From an uncultured Atopobiaceae bacterium (lineage in GTDB: Bacteria > Actinomycetota > Coriobacteriia > Coriobacteriales > Atopobiaceae): a stretch of DNA of 64,000 bases. Positions 1-8,751 of this stretch are shown here, in pieces. The translations under genes and the position numbers were made by a program. The DNA is taken from positions 70,075 through 134,074 of the forward strand of contig CAJTTF010000004.1 in assembly GCA_910579165.1 (NCBI GenBank). The letters run 5' to 3'. The stretch's first letter is position 1; the number at the start of each line of letters is the position of its first letter. Under the pieces are notes generated by a model. It was not told the origin of the DNA and made no database searches. It was given only the letters and a program-made list of their open reading frames with translations.

Positions 1-144
1 AGCTAGAGGACCAAAAAGCGTTGGCGGATAAATAGCTAGTTCAGCGCCTTCTTTAGCGAATTTCTTATCCGCCTCAATAATCTGGTTAATTTGATTTTGA
101 AAATCACCAAACCAGGTATCTTGCTGAAAAATACCAATTTTCAT
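1..144 (-). CDS. Carbon-nitrogen hydrolase (nitrilase-fold) N-terminus, possibly NAD+ synthase; partial
   Basis: Only the first 48 codons lie in the window; the gene runs off the left edge. It begins MKIGIFQQDTWFGDFQNQ and continues with a stretch ending ...AELAIYPPTLFGPLA. This matches the opening beta strand and helix of nitrilase-fold amidases (compare the family pattern of 'MKIALAQ...GD...N...I....A...GA.L.V.P'). In bacteria that form most often belongs to glutamine-dependent NAD+ synthetase, where this domain supplies ammonia. An AAGGAGAGAG ribosome site precedes the ATG. The proline-rich YPPTLFGP stretch is unusual for the catalytic-Glu loop ('FPE'), so the exact family is uncertain. 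Confidence 0.5.
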   Translation of the reverse strand, partial: MKIGIFQQDTWFGDFQNQINQIIEADKKFAKEGAELAIYPPTLFGPLA

Positions 145-192
145 GCTCTCTCCTTATGGAAGCGCTTCAGCTGTTTTCAAACTGCTGCTATT

Positions 193-270
193 TTAGAGTT
201 TTCCCGATAAAGAAGGAATGGATTGAACATTTCATTCACTTAGAGTTTTTTCTGATAAAGGAGAAGCGAA
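193..270. repeat. Tandem copy of the copA 3' end
   Basis: The last ~28 bp of copA including its stop (240-267) reappear, imperfectly, at 193-217: both begin TTAGAGTTTT and continue with GATAAAG and AGAAG/GGAG. The period is 47 bp and the outer copy also carries the stop triplet. Confidence 0.6.
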
Positions 271-2648
271 TTAGCCACTACGCTCACCGAGGAAAGCGCC
301 ATGCAAAAACCCGAAATCTCGGGAGCTAAGATACCCGCCATGGCAAGCGGGATCAGCAAGCAATTATAGAGAAGCGCCCAAACAAAGTTTTGGCGAATCT
401 TGCGCATGGTAGCGCGGCTCAACGAAAGGGCTATGGCCGCGTCCACCACCTTATTGTGGGCAAGTACAATCTGCCCGGTTTCAAGCGCTGCGGCACTCCC
501 TGCTCCCATGGCCATGCCAATATCGGCAACCGCAAGAGCCGGTGCATCATTGATGCCGTCGCCCACCATACAAACAACGTGTCCGCTCTGCTTAAGGCGC
601 TCAATATGGCTCACTTTATCAGCAGGAAGTACCTCCGCAATGATGTGTTGAGAGGGGATATTGAGCTCTTTTCCCAGCGCCTCTGCAGCATTTCTGCGAT
701 CGCCGGAGAGCATATACGGCGTACAGCCCGTTTTCTCGAGGTGCTTGATAGCTTTAGTTGCCTCTGGCTTGAGATTATCGGTTGCACCAAAAAGGGCAAC
801 AGGGTGCTCGTTGGCGATAAGGTACATCACGGTGGCACCTGTTTTCTCTAAAGCCTCTCCGCGTTGTTGCCAGGCAGAGGATTGCAGCTGATCCAGTAGT
901 CTGACGTTTCCCAGGTACATTTGTGTACCGTTGATATCTCCTTTTATACCCTCTCCCGGCAATGCCTTAAAGCCCGTGACGTTCAAAAGGTTCAAGTTCT
1001 TCTCTGCGGCTGCCGTCTTGAACGCTTGCGCCAGTGGATGCTCCGAAAGCGCTTCCAAGCTGGCAGCATATTGAAGCGCTCGTACTTCATCCGTACCCGG
1101 CAGCTTGGAAGAATCGAGGAGCTCAACAGTAGTGATAGAGGGTTTTCCTTCCGTAAGCGTCCCGGTCTTGTCGAAGACAACGCAGTCAACCTTACCCGCT
1201 TTCTCAAGCGCCTCCCCCTCTTTAATGAGAATGCCAAGTTTTGCTCCACGTCCTGTACCAACCATGATGGCAGTAGGCGTTGCAAGCCCCAAAGCGCAGG
1301 GGCAGGCCACAACAATAACAGAAACGCCAGCCATCAACGCTGCCTCAAGCGCGCTTTTGGTTGCGCCTCCATCCGTGCCCGCAACAGCAGTTGCAGCATC
1401 TCCTGCACCGGCTAGATTTCCCGTTGCGTACGCAAAAATGGTCCATCCCAAAAAGGTAAGAAGTCCCAACAAGAGGATGGTGGGAACAAAAATGCCGCTG
1501 ATTTTATCGGCAAGACGCTGTACGGGAGGCTTGGCACTTTGAGCCGCTTCCACCATGTCGACGATGTGTGCGAGAACTGTGTCCGAGCCAGCACTGAGCA
1601 CCTTGAACTGAAAGGGTGCTGTTCCGTTGATAGTGCCCGCAGTTACCGCGTCACCTGGGCGCTTTTCAACATGAAGGGGCTCGCCCGTGAGCATTGATTC
1701 ATCCACAGAAGTTGTACCCTGCACAACGACGCCGTCTGCTGGGACCTTTTCGCCTGGTAAAACGAGGCAGACATCTCCTTGTGTCACGTCTGCAGCATGG
1801 GCGTCGATAAAAGCGTTGCGGTCGAAGGAATCACAGGGGGTGTCTTTTTTCACATGGGCGACGTCGGGCTCTAGCCGAACCAATTCTTCCACGGCCGAGC
1901 CGGCTTTGCCCTTGGCACGATACTCCAACATCTTTCCCAAAAGAACAAAGGTGATAAGCATGGCACTCGTTTCAAAAGGCGCCATAGTCGCGGAAAATGC
2001 ACGGGGGCCAAACGTGATAAAAGTGGCATAGACAAAAGCAATTGTGGTCCCTACTGCAACCAGTGTATCCATGTTGGCGCTCCGTTGCCGCAGAGCCGTA
2101 AATGCACCCTTGTAGTAGCGCGCACCACAGAAAAACTGAACTGGAATGCAAAGCACAAAGCACACGATGTTCATGAGGAACATTGCTTGCGCATGCAGGC
2201 TTGTGGTCGCGGGGACAAAAACCGTCGCGCCAGAAGCACCAAAGAACGTTTTAGCTAAAAGCATGAAAGCGTCCATACCAAGAGGCGTCATGGAGAGCAC
2301 CATAATGATGACGGTCAAAACAAGCGCCACTAAAAATGTAGTGAGGTCCTTGCGCTGCTGGACTGCCTCCCTTTTGCGGCGTTTCTCGAGAAAGTCCTTG
2401 GAGCTCTCGCCGGTATCGCGCACGGTAGCACCGTAGCCAATTTCGCAGATTGCACCCACAATATCCTCAATGGCCACCTGTGCAGGGTCAAAGGTGACGG
2501 TCCCTGTATTGTTGGCAAGATTAACGCGGATAGAATCCACGCCATCGATGCGCGAAACCTCCCGCTCAATAGCAGCCGAGCAATTTGCGCAATGGATTCC
2601 TTCAAGGGCTAATTGTTTTGTGGTACGCGTCATAGTAGGATGGTTCAT
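240..2648 (-). CDS. copA: Copper-translocating P-type ATPase
   Basis: P1B-type ATPase that pumps Cu(I) out across the cytoplasmic membrane. Visible parts in order: an N-terminal heavy-metal-associated domain (GIHCANC, residues 17-23), a first group of membrane helices (~100-240), the actuator motif TGEP (321-324), the metal-binding membrane motif CPC (449-451), the phosphorylated DKTGT (493-497) and the hinge motif GDGINDAP near the C-terminus, followed by two final helices. 802 residues is normal for CopA with one metal-binding domain. The CPC motif points to copper or silver. A copZ-like chaperone lies just upstream in the same direction. Start may be the first ATG or the internal ATG five codons later; neither has a clear ribosome site. 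Confidence 0.95.
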   Translation of the reverse strand: MNHPTMTRTTKQLALEGIHCANCSAAIEREVSRIDGVDSIRVNLANNTGTVTFDPAQVAIEDIVGAICEIGYGATVRDTGESSKDFLEKRRKREAVQQRKDLTTFLVALVLTVIIMVLSMTPLGMDAFMLLAKTFFGASGATVFVPATTSLHAQAMFLMNIVCFVLCIPVQFFCGARYYKGAFTALRQRSANMDTLVAVGTTIAFVYATFITFGPRAFSATMAPFETSAMLITFVLLGKMLEYRAKGKAGSAVEELVRLEPDVAHVKKDTPCDSFDRNAFIDAHAADVTQGDVCLVLPGEKVPADGVVVQGTTSVDESMLTGEPLHVEKRPGDAVTAGTINGTAPFQFKVLSAGSDTVLAHIVDMVEAAQSAKPPVQRLADKISGIFVPTILLLGLLTFLGWTIFAYATGNLAGAGDAATAVAGTDGGATKSALEAALMAGVSVIVVACPCALGLATPTAIMVGTGRGAKLGILIKEGEALEKAGKVDCVVFDKTGTLTEGKPSITTVELLDSSKLPGTDEVRALQYAASLEALSEHPLAQAFKTAAAEKNLNLLNVTGFKALPGEGIKGDINGTQMYLGNVRLLDQLQSSAWQQRGEALEKTGATVMYLIANEHPVALFGATDNLKPEATKAIKHLEKTGCTPYMLSGDRRNAAEALGKELNIPSQHIIAEVLPADKVSHIERLKQSGHVVCMVGDGINDAPALAVADIGMAMGAGSAAALETGQIVLAHNKVVDAAIALSLSRATMRKIRQNFVWALLYNCLLIPLAMAGILAPEISGFCMALSSVSVVANSLLLYQKKL

Positions 2649-2786
2649 GGGAAAGCGTTATTGAGTCTTACTTAAGTCTGACGAGATGGTGGCGGGATTC
2701 CTACGCAGGCTTACTAAAGTTTCTGTGAGAGCGTTGTTAGACTCTCTCGTAGGCCTCACCGAGTTTTCAATAACCCGTCCTATCTT

Positions 2787-3020
2787 TTAGGCTTTTTCAC
2801 GTGCAGAAAAACCTGCTTGGGAAATCACTTTACATATATCCTCAACAGATGTCTTCTGAGGATCAAAAACAACTTGCGCATCTTTGTTACGAAGGCTCAC
2901 AAGAACTCTGCTTACACCGTCAATGCGACTCACCTCTCGCTCAATAGTTTTAGCACAATGCTCGCAATTCATGCCGTCGACAGCAAGATTGATTTCTTTC
3001 TCTAGATAGTCTGCTGACAT
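2787..3020 (-). CDS. copZ: Copper chaperone / heavy-metal-associated domain protein
   Basis: A 77-residue single HMA domain with the metal site GMNCEHC near residue 17 and the usual beta-alpha-beta-beta-alpha-beta pattern. It probably carries Cu(I) to the CopA ATPase encoded 138 bp downstream on the same strand. I place the start at the ATG of MSADYLEK because GAGAGGAG sits seven bases upstream of it; a more upstream ATG five codons earlier overlaps that ribosome site. The middle of the domain is very similar to the CopA N-terminal domain (both contain EREVSRIDGV), suggesting one arose from the other. Confidence 0.9.
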   Translation of the reverse strand: MSADYLEKEINLAVDGMNCEHCAKTIEREVSRIDGVSRVLVSLRNKDAQVVFDPQKTSVEDICKVISQAGFSAREKA

Positions 3021-3052
3021 AGCAGCTCCTCTCATTCTTTTACTATTCAGAT

Positions 3053-3108
3053 TTTTCCTACTTATTATTTCCTGCTTATTTTTTTCTACTTATTTTTTGC
3101 TATCTACT
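3053..3108. repeat. T-rich short tandem repeat upstream of copZ
   Basis: Four imperfect units of about 14-16 bp built on the core TTTCTACTTATTT lie in the copZ leader. I saw no recognisable CsoR or CopY operator here. Confidence 0.45.
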
Positions 3109-3161
3109 TGTTCCCACCTGGACTATCTTAATCCAAGAGCTCTTGTTGTAACCTAAGGAAC

Positions 3162-3216
3162 TCCGTGCTTCCATGACGACTACGCCTCTACAACATCCGT
3201 GCTTCCATGACGACTA
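3162..3216. repeat. Two direct copies of a 21-bp sequence
   Basis: Positions 3162-3182 and 3196-3216 are identical (TCCGTGCTTCCATGACGACT plus A), 34 bp apart, in the divergent spacer between copZ and the phosphatase gene. Spacing of about three helical turns would suit a dimeric regulator, but simple duplication explains it equally well. Confidence 0.7.
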
Positions 3217-3300
3217 GAAGATGCTGCTGAATTCCCGTTTTTATACATACTAGGCCCCCTCTCTCAAGATAGAAGTCTTGGCCTCTGCTACACTCATATC

Positions 3301-3792
3301 ATGAAGAAGCGAATTCTATTTGTATGCCTGGGCAATATATGCCGCTCCACCATGGCACAGTCGGTGTTTCAGAATCTTGTTAATAGCGCTGATCTCGCTG
3401 ACCGTTTCTTCATCGACTCTGCCGGAACGTCTAATGAAGAGGAAGGTAATCCTCCCCATCCTGGTACACAGAGAAAGCTTGCCGAGAAACGCATTCCTCT
3501 TGTTCCGCATGTCTCTCGTCCCATCAAGTCAAGTGAATTTGAGGACTGGGACCTTATCGTTTACATGGATGGGCAAAACGAAACGCGCCTTAAACAGATT
3601 TTTTCAGGGCAACCTGATGATGGAGTTTCAAGCAAACTCCAGCCTCTTCTAGCCTTTGCGCCCTCTTCCTACACCAAGGGTCGTCGCGACGTCGCAGATC
3701 CCTGGTGGACCCATGATTTTCAACAGACCTACGAAGATGTAGTCGCTGGGTGCGAGGGCCTTCTTAAATCCCTTTTGAATTCCAAGCAGTAA
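3301..3792 (+). CDS. Low-molecular-weight protein-tyrosine phosphatase
   Basis: 163 residues, typical for the family. The phosphate-binding loop CLGNICRS (C-X5-R, residues 9-16) lies right after the first beta strand, and the general-acid aspartate sits in ADPWW near residue 139. The enzyme removes phosphate from tyrosine of cytoplasmic proteins; in bacteria such enzymes often oppose tyrosine kinases of capsule synthesis, but no such kinase is in the window. It stands alone, transcribed towards ligA with the palindromic repeat at 3.9 kb between the two ends. Confidence 0.92.
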   Translation: MKKRILFVCLGNICRSTMAQSVFQNLVNSADLADRFFIDSAGTSNEEEGNPPHPGTQRKLAEKRIPLVPHVSRPIKSSEFEDWDLIVYMDGQNETRLKQIFSGQPDDGVSSKLQPLLAFAPSSYTKGRRDVADPWWTHDFQQTYEDVVAGCEGLLKSLLNSKQ

Positions 3793-3902
3793 TTCCATCA
3801 AACCTTCCAGGCGTAGCATGGAGTGAAAACTACACAATGTGTACTCTTCAAACTGGCGCAAACGTTAATGCAGGCAAAAGAATAAGATAGTTCTTATCAG
3901 CA

Positions 3903-4050
3903 AGAGAAAAAGGGTAAGGCTAGCGGACGAGTTTTTGGACGAAGTCCAAACTGTTCGAAGTCCACGCCTTACCCTTTTCTCTATCCCAGTTACAAGCTCC
4001 TAGAAATCCGCGCCTTACCTTTTTCTCATTCCCGACTGCAAGCTCCTCTG
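3903..4050. repeat. Palindromic intergenic repeat element, copy 1
   Basis: The convergent spacer between the phosphatase gene and ligA. Outer arms are AGAGAAAAAGGGTAAGGC (3903-3920) and its complement GCCTTACCCTTTTCTCT (3966-3982). Inside is a short hairpin TTTGGAC-GAA-GTCCAAA. A second arm copy (CGCGCCTTACCTTTTTCTC, about 4009-4027) lies next to AGCTCCT motifs. The same composite, reversed, occurs at 63898-64000. It resembles REP/BIME-type intergenic elements or a miniature inverted-repeat element and may also end transcription from both sides. Confidence 0.8.
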
Positions 4051-4056
4051 CGAAGC

Positions 4057-6219
4057 CTATATATTCGTCGGTACCCTACCGGTAGCAATGATGCCTTCAA
4101 GGTCTTCCTGATTCAAAACAGGTACACCAAGCGTTTCCGCCTTAGCGAGCTTGGAGCCTGCGGCCTCCCCTTCTATTACATAGCTCGTCTTTTTAGAGAC
4201 CGATCCTGCTACCTTTGCACCATATGCCTTAAGTTCAGCTGCAGCCTCATCACGCGTAATGCCAGTAAGCGCTCCCGTTAAAACAAAGGTCAAGCCCGCG
4301 AGTGTTTGTGGTTTTTGTGGTCCGGCTGCCACAGCCTCCATCCGAACGCCTGCTGCGCGTAGACGCTCTATTACAGAGATGTTCTCGGGGATGTGCATAA
4401 AATCAACAAAGCTGGCCGCTAAGATCTCCCCTATGCCATCAATTTGAGCAAGCTCAACTTCGGTAACGTTGAGCAGCTGATCCATTGAGGGGTAGCGATC
4501 TACGATAAGCTCGGCGATGCTGACGCCTACGTTTTGAATACCAAGTGCATAAACGAGCGCGGAGAGCGGGCGCTCTTTAGAAGCTTCTATTTGCTCCATG
4601 ATTTTCTCGGCGGTTTTAAGGCCTACAGGGATGGGATCGCCAATTGCGTGGCCTTTAGAGGTTGGTCTGTCTTTTATGGCAGTTGTATAGGTGCGACCGG
4701 TAGGAAGGTCAGCAAGTGCAGCCGTAGTGAGGCGATCGTAGAAATCTGCAACGGATTTCACAAGTCCTTCATCAAGCATTTTCTGGATGAGCTCCGGTCC
4801 CAGACCATCGATATCCATGGCTTTTCTGCTCATCCAGTGCTCCAGGCGCCCTAAAGCTTGAGCGGGGCACTCTATGGAAATGCAGCGGTACGCCACCTCT
4901 CCCAGTTCATGTACCACGGGAGACCCGCAGCTGGGGCAGTGCGTTGGCATCTGAAAGGGACGCGCATCTGCGGGGCGCTTTTTAAGGATAGGCCCTACGA
5001 TTTCTGGGATGACATCACCTGCCTTATGGACAATGACGGTGTCGCCCACCCGTACATTTTTGCGATTGACCTCGTCAAGGTTGTGAAGCGTTGCACGCGA
5101 AACCGTCGATCCCGCCACGCGTACCGGATTGAGTTCTGCCACCGGAGTGAGAATGCCTGTGCGTCCCACAGAGACGGAAATATCACGGAGCAGCGTTTCT
5201 TTCTCCTCCGGGGGGAACTTAAAAGCAATTGCCCACCGCGGAGCTCGAGCAGTAAAGCCCAGGCTTGCTTGCTGATCAAAGCGATCAACCTTTACAACAA
5301 CTCCATCAATATCGTAGTCTAGGTCGTTGCGTTTTTCTAAGGCGCTTTTGCAATAATCGTGCACTTCTTGCGCACTTTTGCAGAGTTGAGCGTGGGGATT
5401 TACACTGAAGCCGGCATCTTTAAGGTATGCCAAAAACTCATGCTGGCTATTGACATGCAGAAGGTCTGGTCGCGCGACCGCATACATAAAAGTCTTAAGG
5501 TCACGCGTTGCAGTTATTTTGGGATCTTTTTGTCGAAGCGAGCCAGCGGCTGCATTGCGAGGATTTGCAAAAACGGGCTTTCCAGCGTTGTCACGTTCTG
5601 TGTTGAGGCGAACAAATGCTTTCTTAGACATGTAGGCCTCACCACGGACTTCAATGGTAGAAGGAATGGGGCGAGCTTGATTACCCGTTGTGCCTGCCGT
5701 AAAAAGTGCGCGAGGAATATCTTGGATGGTATTGACGTTAAGCGTTACATCTTCGCCCACCGATCCATCTCCGCGCGTTGCTGCGCGAACATAGCGTCCA
5801 TCGGTATAGGTTACGGCTAAGCCAAGCCCATCAATCTTGAGCTCGCAAGTATAGGAAACAGGGTTTTCGGCACTTGCGCCCAAGTCTTTATCGGTCTTAG
5901 CGAGCCACTCATCAAGTTCCTCCATAGACATGGCGTCGTCGATGGAATACATGCGCTGTGCATGCGTAACGGGGGAAAACTGCGGAGAGACATAGCCTCC
6001 CACACGCTGCGTATAAGACTCGGGAACGATAAGGTCAGGATAGGTCTTTTCAATATCTTGCAGTTCATGCAGATAGTCGTCAAATTGTGCATCGCTCAAA
6101 TCTGGATCATCGAGAGCGTAATAGCGATACGCCGCATCGTCCAGGATGCGGCGTAGTTCGCTAGCACGTGCTTGAGCTTGTTCCTTAGTGAGGCGCTGTG
6201 TGTTAGGTGACTTGTCCAT
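4057..6219 (-). CDS. ligA: NAD-dependent DNA ligase
   Basis: Seals nicks during replication and repair using NAD+. About 720 residues, normal for LigA. Visible: the N-terminal NMN-binding part, the adenylated lysine in KIDG (about residue 128), a four-cysteine zinc finger (CPSCGSP...CISIECPAQ), helix-hairpin-helix repeats, and a C-terminal BRCT domain starting LAGLTFVLTGALTG. I place the start at the ATG of MDKSPNTQRL; a TTG ten codons upstream (6249) would also work and begins only five bases after the htrA stop codon. The GGAGGG before the ATG is closer than usual, so the start is not settled. It lies directly downstream of htrA. Confidence 0.97.
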   Translation of the reverse strand: MDKSPNTQRLTKEQAQARASELRRILDDAAYRYYALDDPDLSDAQFDDYLHELQDIEKTYPDLIVPESYTQRVGGYVSPQFSPVTHAQRMYSIDDAMSMEELDEWLAKTDKDLGASAENPVSYTCELKIDGLGLAVTYTDGRYVRAATRGDGSVGEDVTLNVNTIQDIPRALFTAGTTGNQARPIPSTIEVRGEAYMSKKAFVRLNTERDNAGKPVFANPRNAAAGSLRQKDPKITATRDLKTFMYAVARPDLLHVNSQHEFLAYLKDAGFSVNPHAQLCKSAQEVHDYCKSALEKRNDLDYDIDGVVVKVDRFDQQASLGFTARAPRWAIAFKFPPEEKETLLRDISVSVGRTGILTPVAELNPVRVAGSTVSRATLHNLDEVNRKNVRVGDTVIVHKAGDVIPEIVGPILKKRPADARPFQMPTHCPSCGSPVVHELGEVAYRCISIECPAQALGRLEHWMSRKAMDIDGLGPELIQKMLDEGLVKSVADFYDRLTTAALADLPTGRTYTTAIKDRPTSKGHAIGDPIPVGLKTAEKIMEQIEASKERPLSALVYALGIQNVGVSIAELIVDRYPSMDQLLNVTEVELAQIDGIGEILAASFVDFMHIPENISVIERLRAAGVRMEAVAAGPQKPQTLAGLTFVLTGALTGITRDEAAAELKAYGAKVAGSVSKKTSYVIEGEAAGSKLAKAETLGVPVLNQEDLEGIIATGRVPTNI

Positions 6220-6253
6220 GCCCTCCAGTGTAGCGCAACGTGATTGCAAAACC

Positions 6254-7726
6254 CTATTGCAAGAATTGATTCAGTAAGTCGAACGGGTTTACAGAAAGCG
6301 AATTGGAGTTTTGGTTTTGGTTTTGCTGAGACCGTGCGTTGGACTGCGCGTTTTCCTGAGCCGCGGCAGACGTATCCGTTCCCAGTGTCACCTGTACGGT
6401 ATGCTCGCTGCCACCACGATAATACGTGATGGTTACGGTATCTCCTACGTGATGGGAACGCACTGCCAAGATAAGACCGTCGCCCGAGCTTACTTCTTCA
6501 TTATCAACTTTGGTAATAACGTCGCCTTGCGCAAGACCAGCCGCTGCGGCAGGAGAGCCCTGCACTACGGAGTCGATATAGGCGCCCTGGTTAACACCTA
6601 GGTTGTAGCGCGTTGTGAGCTGCGCTGTGACGCTCATGACGTTGGCTCCTAAGTAAGCATGCTCAACTTGTTTACCAGCCAAAATGGTGTCGGTCACTTC
6701 CTTCACGTAGTTGGAAGGAATGGCAAATCCCACGCCAGACGAAGAGCCCGAAGATGACTCGATAATAGAATTAATGCCAACAAGTTCACCCTCAGCGTTT
6801 ACGAGCGCGCCCCCGGAATTACCAGGATTTATGGCCGCATCGGTTTGGATAAGGTTGGTGTAGATGGTGTTTTGATTGGCATCTTGGAGCATCGTAGAGC
6901 GATAGAGACTCGAGACGATACCCTGAGAAACTGACTGATCAAGGCCAAAGGGTGAACCAATGCTCATAACCCACTCACCCACCACGAGCTTGGATGAGTC
7001 GCCAAGGGTGGCAGGTACGAGACTCGATGCATCAGCGTTAATCTTGAGAACGGCAAGGTCAGAAGACTCATCAAAACCAATAACCGCTGCGTTATATGTT
7101 TGGTTATTAAGGGAGGCTGTGATGGTGGTTGCTCCATTAATAACATGGTAGTTAGTAACGAGATGACCATCGCTGTCGAGAACAACGCCGGAGCCCACAC
7201 CGCTACTCTGTGCGGTTGTTACATTAATCGTTGCAACAGATGGCAGGCACTTTGCAGCTACCACCTCAGCGGTGCTTGCATCTGCGTCAATGTGGTTGAG
7301 GTCAATAACGTTACCTGCGGCAGATTCTTCCGTTTTGGCTGATCCCAGTCCTATGCCGTGCAAAATGCCTGATCCATCAATGGCAAATGCAACGGCGCAG
7401 ACGATAATTGCTCCGCAAAGTCCGCCGAGAAACCCCTTCCAAAAAGAGGGAATAGGGCGCTTTTGAAGGATGCGTGTCTTTTTAGTTCCGTACCCGTAGG
7501 TTCCGGCCGCCTTCGCGTCTACCGAGGTTACGGGTATTTGATTAGCTCCCTGCGTTGTAGCTGCTTGCGCAGAATTCCCAGTGGACTTTTTTGCATCCGA
7601 CTCCTTTTTCCGCGCGGTCTTAGCCTGGGTAGCCTCTTTTTGACTTGGTTGGGGCTGCTGGGATTGTGAAGCATTTGCGTTTACAGCATTTTGCTCTTGC
7701 GCTTCTTGTTTCTTTGGTTGGGGCAT
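6254..7726 (-). CDS. htrA: HtrA/DegP-like membrane-anchored serine protease with PDZ domain
   Basis: Envelope quality-control protease. A 95-residue Gln/Lys/Ala-rich cytoplasmic tail is followed by one membrane helix (about 96-118), then a trypsin-like domain with the triad His194 (TNYHVI), Asp223 (SSDLAVLKI) and Ser304 (GNSGGAL), then one PDZ domain (about 360-450) and an Asn/Gln-rich end. Topology is cytoplasmic N-terminus with the protease outside. AAGGAGGAG six bases before the ATG supports the start. ligA follows immediately downstream on the same strand. Confidence 0.95.
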   Translation of the reverse strand: MPQPKKQEAQEQNAVNANASQSQQPQPSQKEATQAKTARKKESDAKKSTGNSAQAATTQGANQIPVTSVDAKAAGTYGYGTKKTRILQKRPIPSFWKGFLGGLCGAIIVCAVAFAIDGSGILHGIGLGSAKTEESAAGNVIDLNHIDADASTAEVVAAKCLPSVATINVTTAQSSGVGSGVVLDSDGHLVTNYHVINGATTITASLNNQTYNAAVIGFDESSDLAVLKINADASSLVPATLGDSSKLVVGEWVMSIGSPFGLDQSVSQGIVSSLYRSTMLQDANQNTIYTNLIQTDAAINPGNSGGALVNAEGELVGINSIIESSSGSSSGVGFAIPSNYVKEVTDTILAGKQVEHAYLGANVMSVTAQLTTRYNLGVNQGAYIDSVVQGSPAAAAGLAQGDVITKVDNEEVSSGDGLILAVRSHHVGDTVTITYYRGGSEHTVQVTLGTDTSAAAQENAQSNARSQQNQNQNSNSLSVNPFDLLNQFLQ

Positions 7727-7915
7727 AACTCCTCCTTATTGGTACTTGCTCTATCTCTTGCCGCATTCTTTGTAAACAACACGTTCTGCTCGAGAGAAAG
7801 AGCCTCATGCATTCCTAAGTTTTAAACAAAATGTGAGAAATAGTATAGAGATTACAGGGGACACCTTTGCGAGCAGAAACGATTCGCACAATTCTTGGTA
7901 TTTCCTTAAGAATTC

Positions 7916-8191
7916 TTAACTGGCATTGCGATGCACATTTTTCGCATCCATGAACGCGCGCCCCTTGCAACACGTCATACATTGACTCGCGTTGTATCCG
8001 CACGCTCCCTCACAATCCCCTCCACTACTTTCCCCTTTCATACCACCTGCAGCTACTCGTTTGTCAGGGTTTCTTTGTACACAACATTTCTCACAGGAAC
8101 AATGCCCTTTGCGCCGCAGCATACATAGGAGCACACCACTCACAAGCAAAAGCACACTTACCACGATGATGGTATCAACAGCGTTAGCCAT
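7916..8191 (-). CDS. Small Cys-rich single-pass membrane protein (FeoB-associated type)
   Basis: 91 residues: a short N-terminus, one hydrophobic helix (about 8-25: IIVVSVLLLVSGVLLCML), a basic RRK, then a cysteine-rich tail (CSCEKC, CEGAC, CMTCC). This layout is that of the FeoB-associated Cys-rich membrane proteins, normally found beside ferrous-iron transporters. No feo genes are in the window, and the tail is longer than usual, so the assignment is by architecture only. The ribosome site is weak (GGATT). Confidence 0.55.
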   Translation of the reverse strand: MANAVDTIIVVSVLLLVSGVLLCMLRRKGHCSCEKCCVQRNPDKRVAAGGMKGESSGGDCEGACGYNASQCMTCCKGRAFMDAKNVHRNAS

Positions 8192-8394
8192 TCTTTTTAA
8201 TCCAACCTATCCGTATCAGTCCGATAACCTACTTTTTCTGTTCTAGCCGTATTTTTCTGCTCTATGCGCATCAAAAAATAAGCTAACCATACTTGAAGGC
8301 GCTCCTATAAGCATCATGTTTTGTTTACGCGCAAGGCCAGTGCAATTGGCTTCTCTCAGATGGTGTGAAGAATTTTTTATTACCAATCCCTCAG

Positions 8395-8408
8395 ATAATG
8401 ATACAATG
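8395..8408 (+). promoter_or_regulatory. Extended -10 promoter of the 43-codon gene
   Basis: TGATACAAT around 8398-8406 is an extended -10 element (TG-N-TACAAT) about 37 bases before the small ATG. No good -35 is visible, as is common with extended -10 promoters. Confidence 0.5.
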
Positions 8409-8442
8409 GGCGCTTGTGTTTTTTCGAGTGAAAGGACTATGT

Positions 8443-8574
8443 ATGTCGAAGTGGACACAAGAAACTGAAGCAATGAAGGATATGAATGCAAGCAGCACAG
8501 AGTCTGAATGCATGATTCTCGTAGAGGGAAACCCCTCCAGCTTCACCACTCCTTGCACCCCTCTTTTTAAATAA
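8443..8574 (+). CDS. 43-residue peptide, candidate RiPP precursor
   Basis: A short gene with strong signals: extended -10, AAAGGA six bases before the ATG, and a strong terminator at 8688-8749. The product begins MSKWTQETEAMKDMN, has a Ser/Glu-rich middle with Cys23, and ends in GNPSSFTTPCTPLFK with Cys38. A hydrophilic leader followed by a compact Cys/Thr/Ser/Pro-rich tail fits a leader-core precursor. The neighbouring gene (8752-10026, opposite strand, tail to tail) encodes a radical SAM/SPASM protein of the peptide-modifying type. I do not recognise the peptide family. No exporter or leader peptidase is adjacent. Confidence 0.55.
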   Translation: MSKWTQETEAMKDMNASSTESECMILVEGNPSSFTTPCTPLFK

Positions 8575-8687
8575 GAGAACGTTGCAACGGCTTCAGAACC
8601 TGAGCTTTTAACAACGACTGTTTTGCAACAAATGTGACACGTTGAGCTCAAGGATCTGACGCGTGGGCGCTTAAGCTTACGCTCATC

Positions 8688-8749
8688 ATCACGCATTTGG
8701 TAGTTGCTCGATACTATCGCAAGCAATTGCCAAATACGTGATTTTTTTT
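8688..8749 (+). terminator. Rho-independent terminator of the small gene
   Basis: A long hairpin: ATCACGCATTTGGTAGTTGC pairs, with few mismatches, with the arm ending GCAATTGCCAAATACGTGAT, followed by eight T. The T run is on the plus strand only, so it ends the plus-strand transcript, not the radical SAM gene. Confidence 0.85.
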
Positions 8750-8751
8750 GA

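Noticed and set aside
390..851. 153-codon plus-strand frame inside copA
   Set aside because: Shadow of the copA coding sequence; no start signal and no recognisable product.
3903..4050. Insertion-sequence remnant
   Set aside because: Arms and hairpin are present but there is no transposase fragment or target-site duplication visible; kept as a repeat element only.
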